Positions 60,673 to 64,000 of a stretch of 64,000 nucleotides of DNA are shown here, one piece after another. A model generated the notes under the pieces. That model had not been told where the DNA came from. It worked only from the letters and a program-made list of their open reading frames with translations, and did no database searches. How positions within the stretch are numbered: position 1 is the stretch's first letter; every line of letters starts with the position of its first letter. The DNA lies in NCBI RefSeq assembly GCF_024158125.1, contig NZ_JAMZFT010000002.1:620001-684000 (forward strand). Reading direction: 5' to 3'. Both the position numbers and the translations under genes were made by a program. The DNA is from Futiania mangrovi. GTDB lineage: Bacteria; Pseudomonadota; Alphaproteobacteria; Futianiales; Futianiaceae.

Positions 60673-61671
60673 ATGAAGAAACTCCTCGCCTCCACGGCAC
60701 TCGCGCTCGGTGCGCTCGTCGCCGTAACCGTCCCGGCGCTCGCCGAGCGGACCCTGCGCCTTTCGGTGCAGGTGGCCGTCAACCACCCGGTCGGCGCCAA
60801 CACCGTGACGTTCAAGGACGAGCTCGAGAAGATCTCCAACGGCGCCATGAAGGTGGAGATCTACGACGCCGCCCAGCTCTACAAGGGCAGCGAGATCCCG
60901 CAGGCCGTCGGCTCCGGCGCGATCGACCTGGGCGTCGTGCTGGTCGACGAGTACGCGGGCACGATCCCGGCGGCGGGCCTGTTCTCCGTCGCCTTCATGT
61001 TCCCGACCTACGAGGTGCTGGCCAAGGCCGCCGACCCATCGAGCGCGGTGCGCCAGAAGATCGACGAGATGATCCGCCAGACCGGCACGCGCGTGCTGTG
61101 GTGGCAGGACTACGGTCCGGTGCAGCTCCTCTCGAACGGCACCGCGATCGTCAGCCCCGCGGACATGAAGGGCAAGAAGGTCCGCGCGCTCGGCAAGCCG
61201 TCCGGCGACTTCATCGAGGCCGTGGGCGGCGTGCCGGTGAAGATCAGCGGCTCGGAGCAGTTCCTCGCCTACCAGCGCGGCACCGTCGACATCGGCATGA
61301 CCGGCGTCACCGCCATGAAGTCGCGCAAGATCTACGAGGTCATGGACCACGTCACCATCACCAACCATGCCCTGGCGGAGTTCCTTGTCGTGATCAACGA
61401 CAAGCTCTGGGACTCGCTCAGCGACCAGGAGCGGGAGTGGCTGACGGCGGCCGCGCGCGTGGCCGAGATGGACATGCGCAACAAGACCAAGGACGACCAC
61501 ATGGCGGCCGAGAAGTTCCTGCGCGAGGAGACCAAGACGACGGTCGTCACCCTGACGCCGGAGCAGGTGCAGGCATGGCAGAAGGCGGCCGAACCGGCGG
61601 TCGACGCCTACATCAAGGCGGCCGGGCCGGTCGGCCAGGAGCTGGTCGACGCCGTCCGCGCGCTTTATTGA
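60673..61671 (+). CDS. dctP: TRAP transporter substrate-binding protein DctP
   Basis: Periplasmic binding protein of 332 residues with a signal peptide ending VPALAE (about residue 25) and the DctP pattern: VNHPVGANTVTFKDELEKIS near the start, and VRALGKPSGDFIEAVGGVPVKI, where the arginine (about residue 173) normally pairs with the ligand carboxylate. It captures an organic acid for the DctQM membrane complex. The ATG at 60673 follows AGGGAGA. First gene of the dctPQM operon. Confidence 0.92.
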   Translation: MKKLLASTALALGALVAVTVPALAERTLRLSVQVAVNHPVGANTVTFKDELEKISNGAMKVEIYDAAQLYKGSEIPQAVGSGAIDLGVVLVDEYAGTIPAAGLFSVAFMFPTYEVLAKAADPSSAVRQKIDEMIRQTGTRVLWWQDYGPVQLLSNGTAIVSPADMKGKKVRALGKPSGDFIEAVGGVPVKISGSEQFLAYQRGTVDIGMTGVTAMKSRKIYEVMDHVTITNHALAEFLVVINDKLWDSLSDQEREWLTAAARVAEMDMRNKTKDDHMAAEKFLREETKTTVVTLTPEQVQAWQKAAEPAVDAYIKAAGPVGQELVDAVRALY

Positions 61672-61692
61672 TCCCGGCGCGCAGAGGCTGAC

Positions 61693-62301
61693 TTGGCCAC
61701 TTCGAAACCCCCGCTGCCGGCCACGCATCCCGTGGCCGGCAGCCGCGTTCTGGCGCTCGTCGACGGCGTGGCGTGGGCGTGCGCGCGCCTCGGCGACGTG
61801 CTGCTGGTGCTCATCACCATTTTCCTGACCTATGAGGTCGTGGCGCGCTACGTCTTCTTCGCGCCGACCAAGTGGACGCAGGACGTCTCGATCGTGCTGC
61901 AGATCTGGTTCGCCTATCTCGGCATGGCGTTCGTGCTGCGCCAGCGCCAGATGATCCGCATCACGGCGCTGCTGACCGTGGCGGGTCCGGCGGTGCGCCG
62001 CGCGGCGGAGGCGTTCTCGCTGACCGTGATCGCCGCCTTCTGCCTGGTCGCGGTCATCTATGGCTGGGACATCATGATGGATTCGATCCGGCTCGGCCGG
62101 CGCCAGCCGACCATGCTGGAAATGCCCAACTGGATCGGCGAACTGCCGGTCATCGTGGGCTTCGCCCTGCTGTTCGTGCAGGCCGTGGCCGACCTGATCC
62201 GCCTGCCGTTCCGTCCGGCGCCGGAGTTTTCGCCCGCGGGCGAGCACGGGCCCGCCGAAGACGACGCCGAAGCCGCATCCGCCGAGGGGCCGCGCAAATG
62301 A
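61693..62301 (+). CDS. dctQ: TRAP transporter small permease DctQ
   Basis: The 202-residue protein has four predicted helices and the family segment YEVVARYVFFAPTKWTQDVS (about residues 48-67), with the tryptophan typical of DctQ. The start is a TTG at 61693 with AGAGG six bases upstream. A 30-residue acidic tail ends the protein and the stop overlaps dctM by four bases. Confidence 0.88.
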   Translation: MATSKPPLPATHPVAGSRVLALVDGVAWACARLGDVLLVLITIFLTYEVVARYVFFAPTKWTQDVSIVLQIWFAYLGMAFVLRQRQMIRITALLTVAGPAVRRAAEAFSLTVIAAFCLVAVIYGWDIMMDSIRLGRRQPTMLEMPNWIGELPVIVGFALLFVQAVADLIRLPFRPAPEFSPAGEHGPAEDDAEAASAEGPRK

Positions 62302-63572
62302 CCCTGCTGATCGTCGTCGCGGCGCTTCTGCTTCTTCTGTTCGTCGGCCTGCCCGTGGCGTTCGCGCTGGCGGGCCTCGGCACGGTCATGCTTGCGCTCA
62401 AGGGTCTGCCGCTGGTCATGGTCGCGCAGAACCTGCACGGCGCGATCGACAATTTCGTGCTGCTGTCGGTGCCGCTGTTCCTGTTCATGTCCAACGTCCT
62501 GCTGCGCGGCGGCGTCGGGCGCGACCTGTTCGATGCGGTGCAGTCCTGGGTCGGGCACTGGCCGGGCGGTCTCGGCATTGCGGCGCTCCTGTCCTGCGGC
62601 ATCTTCTCGGCGATCTCGGGAAGCTCGGTCGCGACCGCCGCGACGGTCGGCACCGTCGCCATTCCGGAAATGACGCGGCGCGGCTATTCGACCTCGTTCA
62701 CGCTGGGGCTTCTTGCGGCGGGCGGCACGCTCGGCATTCTCATTCCACCGTCGATCCCGCTCATCGTCTACGGCGTCATCACGGAAGAGAGCATCGGCAA
62801 GCTGTTCCTCGCCGGGGTCGGTCCGGGTCTGCTGCTGATCGCGCTGTTCTCGGTCTATTGCGTCCTCTACGCGAGCTTCACGAAGAACCACATCCCGAGC
62901 GAGAAGGCGACCTGGCGGCAACGCCGCGACACGACGCTGCGCGCGCTGCCCACCGGGCTTCTGGCCTTCATCATGCTGGGCGGGATCTATTCCGGCGTCT
63001 TCACGCCCACCGAGGCGTCCGCGATCGGGGCAAGCTGCGCCATCCTGCTGACGGCCGTGCTGCTGCGGACGTTGAACTGGCGCGGGTTCATGCTGGCCGT
63101 GCGCGATTCGGTCGCCACCACCATCGTGCTGTTCCTGATCGTCATCGGCGCGAAGATCTTCGGCAAGGCGGTCACGCTCTACCAGGTGCCGGCGCAGGTG
63201 TCGCAGCTGGTGGACACCCACGTCGCGAGCGCGGACCTGTTCCTCGTCATCGTGGCGGGGATCCTGCTGTTCATCGGCCTGTTCCTGGAAAGCCTGTCGA
63301 TGCTGCTGATCATGGTGCCGGTGCTGCTGCCGACGGTGCTCGGCCTCGGCATCGACCCGATCTGGTTCGGCATCTTCTTCGTCATCCTGATCGAGGTGGC
63401 GCTGATCACGCCGCCGGTCGGCATGAACCTGTTCGTGATCCAGGCGGTGGCGAGAACGCCGCTCGGGACGGTGGTGAAGGGGGTTGCGCCCTTCATCGGG
63501 CTGATGATGCTGTCGGTCGTGCTGGTCTGGATGTTCCCGGACATCGTGCTGTACATCCCCTTCAGGATGTAA
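62298..63572 (+). CDS. dctM: TRAP transporter large permease DctM
   Basis: Sodium-coupled transport subunit of 424 residues with about 12 helices. Conserved segments are SVPLFLFMSNVLLRGGVGRDLFDAV, SGSSVATAATVGTVAIPEM, GTLGILIPPSIPLIVYG and TPPVGMNLFVI. It forms the transport channel with DctQ, taking substrate from DctP. It overlaps dctQ by ATGA. Confidence 0.94.
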   Translation: MTLLIVVAALLLLLFVGLPVAFALAGLGTVMLALKGLPLVMVAQNLHGAIDNFVLLSVPLFLFMSNVLLRGGVGRDLFDAVQSWVGHWPGGLGIAALLSCGIFSAISGSSVATAATVGTVAIPEMTRRGYSTSFTLGLLAAGGTLGILIPPSIPLIVYGVITEESIGKLFLAGVGPGLLLIALFSVYCVLYASFTKNHIPSEKATWRQRRDTTLRALPTGLLAFIMLGGIYSGVFTPTEASAIGASCAILLTAVLLRTLNWRGFMLAVRDSVATTIVLFLIVIGAKIFGKAVTLYQVPAQVSQLVDTHVASADLFLVIVAGILLFIGLFLESLSMLLIMVPVLLPTVLGLGIDPIWFGIFFVILIEVALITPPVGMNLFVIQAVARTPLGTVVKGVAPFIGLMMLSVVLVWMFPDIVLYIPFRM

Positions 63573-63628
63573 CGGCGCGCGCCGGGGCGCGGGGCCGGGA
63601 CGGGCACGAACGACGGGAGTGACGGCGC

Positions 63629-64000
63629 GTGACCGACGAGCAGATCCTGATCCTCGCGATCCTGGGCGTCATCGCCGCGATGTTCCTCTGGGGCCGGTGG
63701 CGGCACGACATGGTGGCGCTGGGCGGCCTCATTGCCTGCGTGGCCGCGGGGCTCGTGCCCGGCGAGGAGGCGTTCTCGGGCTTCGGGCACCCGGCGGTTG
63801 TCACGGTGGCCGCGATCCTGGTGCTCAGCCGGGGGCTGCAGACCTCGGGCGCGGTCGACATGCTGACGCAGCGGCTCCTGCCGTCCGGCTCCGGGCCTGT
63901 CGCGAGCATGGCTGCGATCACGCTCTTCGCCGCGGTGCTCTCGGGTTTCATGAACAATGTGGGGGCGCTCGCCCTTCTGATGCCGGTAGCGCTGCAGGTG
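63629..64000 (+). CDS. SLC13/CitM-type permease, N-terminal part
   Basis: Starts at a GTG at 63629 and runs off the right edge (124 codons visible). The product begins VTDEQILILAILGVIAAMFLWGRWRHD, with further hydrophobic helices and the SGFMNNVGALALLMPVAL segment of the divalent-anion:Na+ symporter group. It could import a di- or tricarboxylate or sulfate. Lies 56 bases after dctM on the same strand, perhaps in the same operon. Confidence 0.78.
   Translation, partial: MTDEQILILAILGVIAAMFLWGRWRHDMVALGGLIACVAAGLVPGEEAFSGFGHPAVVTVAAILVLSRGLQTSGAVDMLTQRLLPSGSGPVASMAAITLFAAVLSGFMNNVGALALLMPVALQV

Overview
The window is GC-rich (roughly two thirds G+C), almost fully coding chromosomal DNA from an alphaproteobacterium. 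The order of rplU-rpmA / obgE-proB-proA-nadD-rsfS-rlmH-gpmI, an L21 protein with a long C-terminal extension, a SqrR-type ArsR regulator, and many TRAP, ABC and CoA-ester catabolic genes suggest a Rhodobacterales-like heterotroph. I cannot name the species. I see no insertion sequence, CRISPR array, rRNA or replication origin.

Layout. 0-7 kb: a conserved housekeeping block on the minus strand (gpmI fragment, rlmH, rsfS, nadD, proA, proB, obgE, rpmA, rplU) with a sigma70-like promoter and an internal terminator, then tRNA-Ser(CGA). 7-16 kb: an MmeI-like single-chain restriction-modification enzyme beside the tRNA, a LysE-type exporter, and the DabB-DabA inorganic-carbon uptake pair divergent from a NhaR-like LysR regulator. 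15.7-21.6 kb: DUF2892 protein, persulfide-sensor-type ArsR repressor, RND efflux adaptor and pump, DUF423 protein, exported glutathione peroxidase. 21.7-37 kb: organic-acid catabolism, with a TcuAB-like tricarballylate dehydrogenase operon, crotonase plus TetR, GST, and a cluster (CitE lyase, MFS, MaoC hydratase, MmgE/PrpD, acyl-CoA dehydrogenase, CaiB CoA-transferase) resembling itaconate degradation loci. An AtzG/AtzE-like amidase pair and a HutC-type GntR follow. 37-41.6 kb: a PhcB-like methyltransferase convergent with a membrane histidine kinase, and a Bcr/CflA-type MFS pump. 41.8-45.4 kb: an ECF sigma/anti-sigma pair and a periplasmic sulfite-oxidase-family enzyme with its cytochrome c; both units carry the same promoter pattern.

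45.4-57.7 kb is the most novel part. A probable five-gene operon (DHDPS-like, ABC ATPase, Gfo/Idh/MocA dehydrogenase, DUF993, sugar-phosphate isomerase), a substrate-binding protein, a PhyH dioxygenase-epimerase-GNAT unit, and an ABC permease-TetR unit divergent from a MetE-like methyltransferase are each preceded by a copy of AAGTAA-N7-G(T/A)TAY. Two paralogous TetR regulators are encoded inside. This looks like one regulon for uptake and breakdown of an unidentified compound, with the ABC transporter genes split over three units. 57.7-64 kb: an AbrB-type membrane protein, an isocitrate-lyase/PEP-mutase family lyase, a FadR-type GntR with two TTGYATACAA sites, a DctPQM TRAP transporter and the start of an SLC13-type permease.

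Interspersed through 21.9-46.2 kb is a short directional motif, GGTAGGGCYGG, both between and inside genes, sometimes supplying a TAG stop codon. Its role is unknown.
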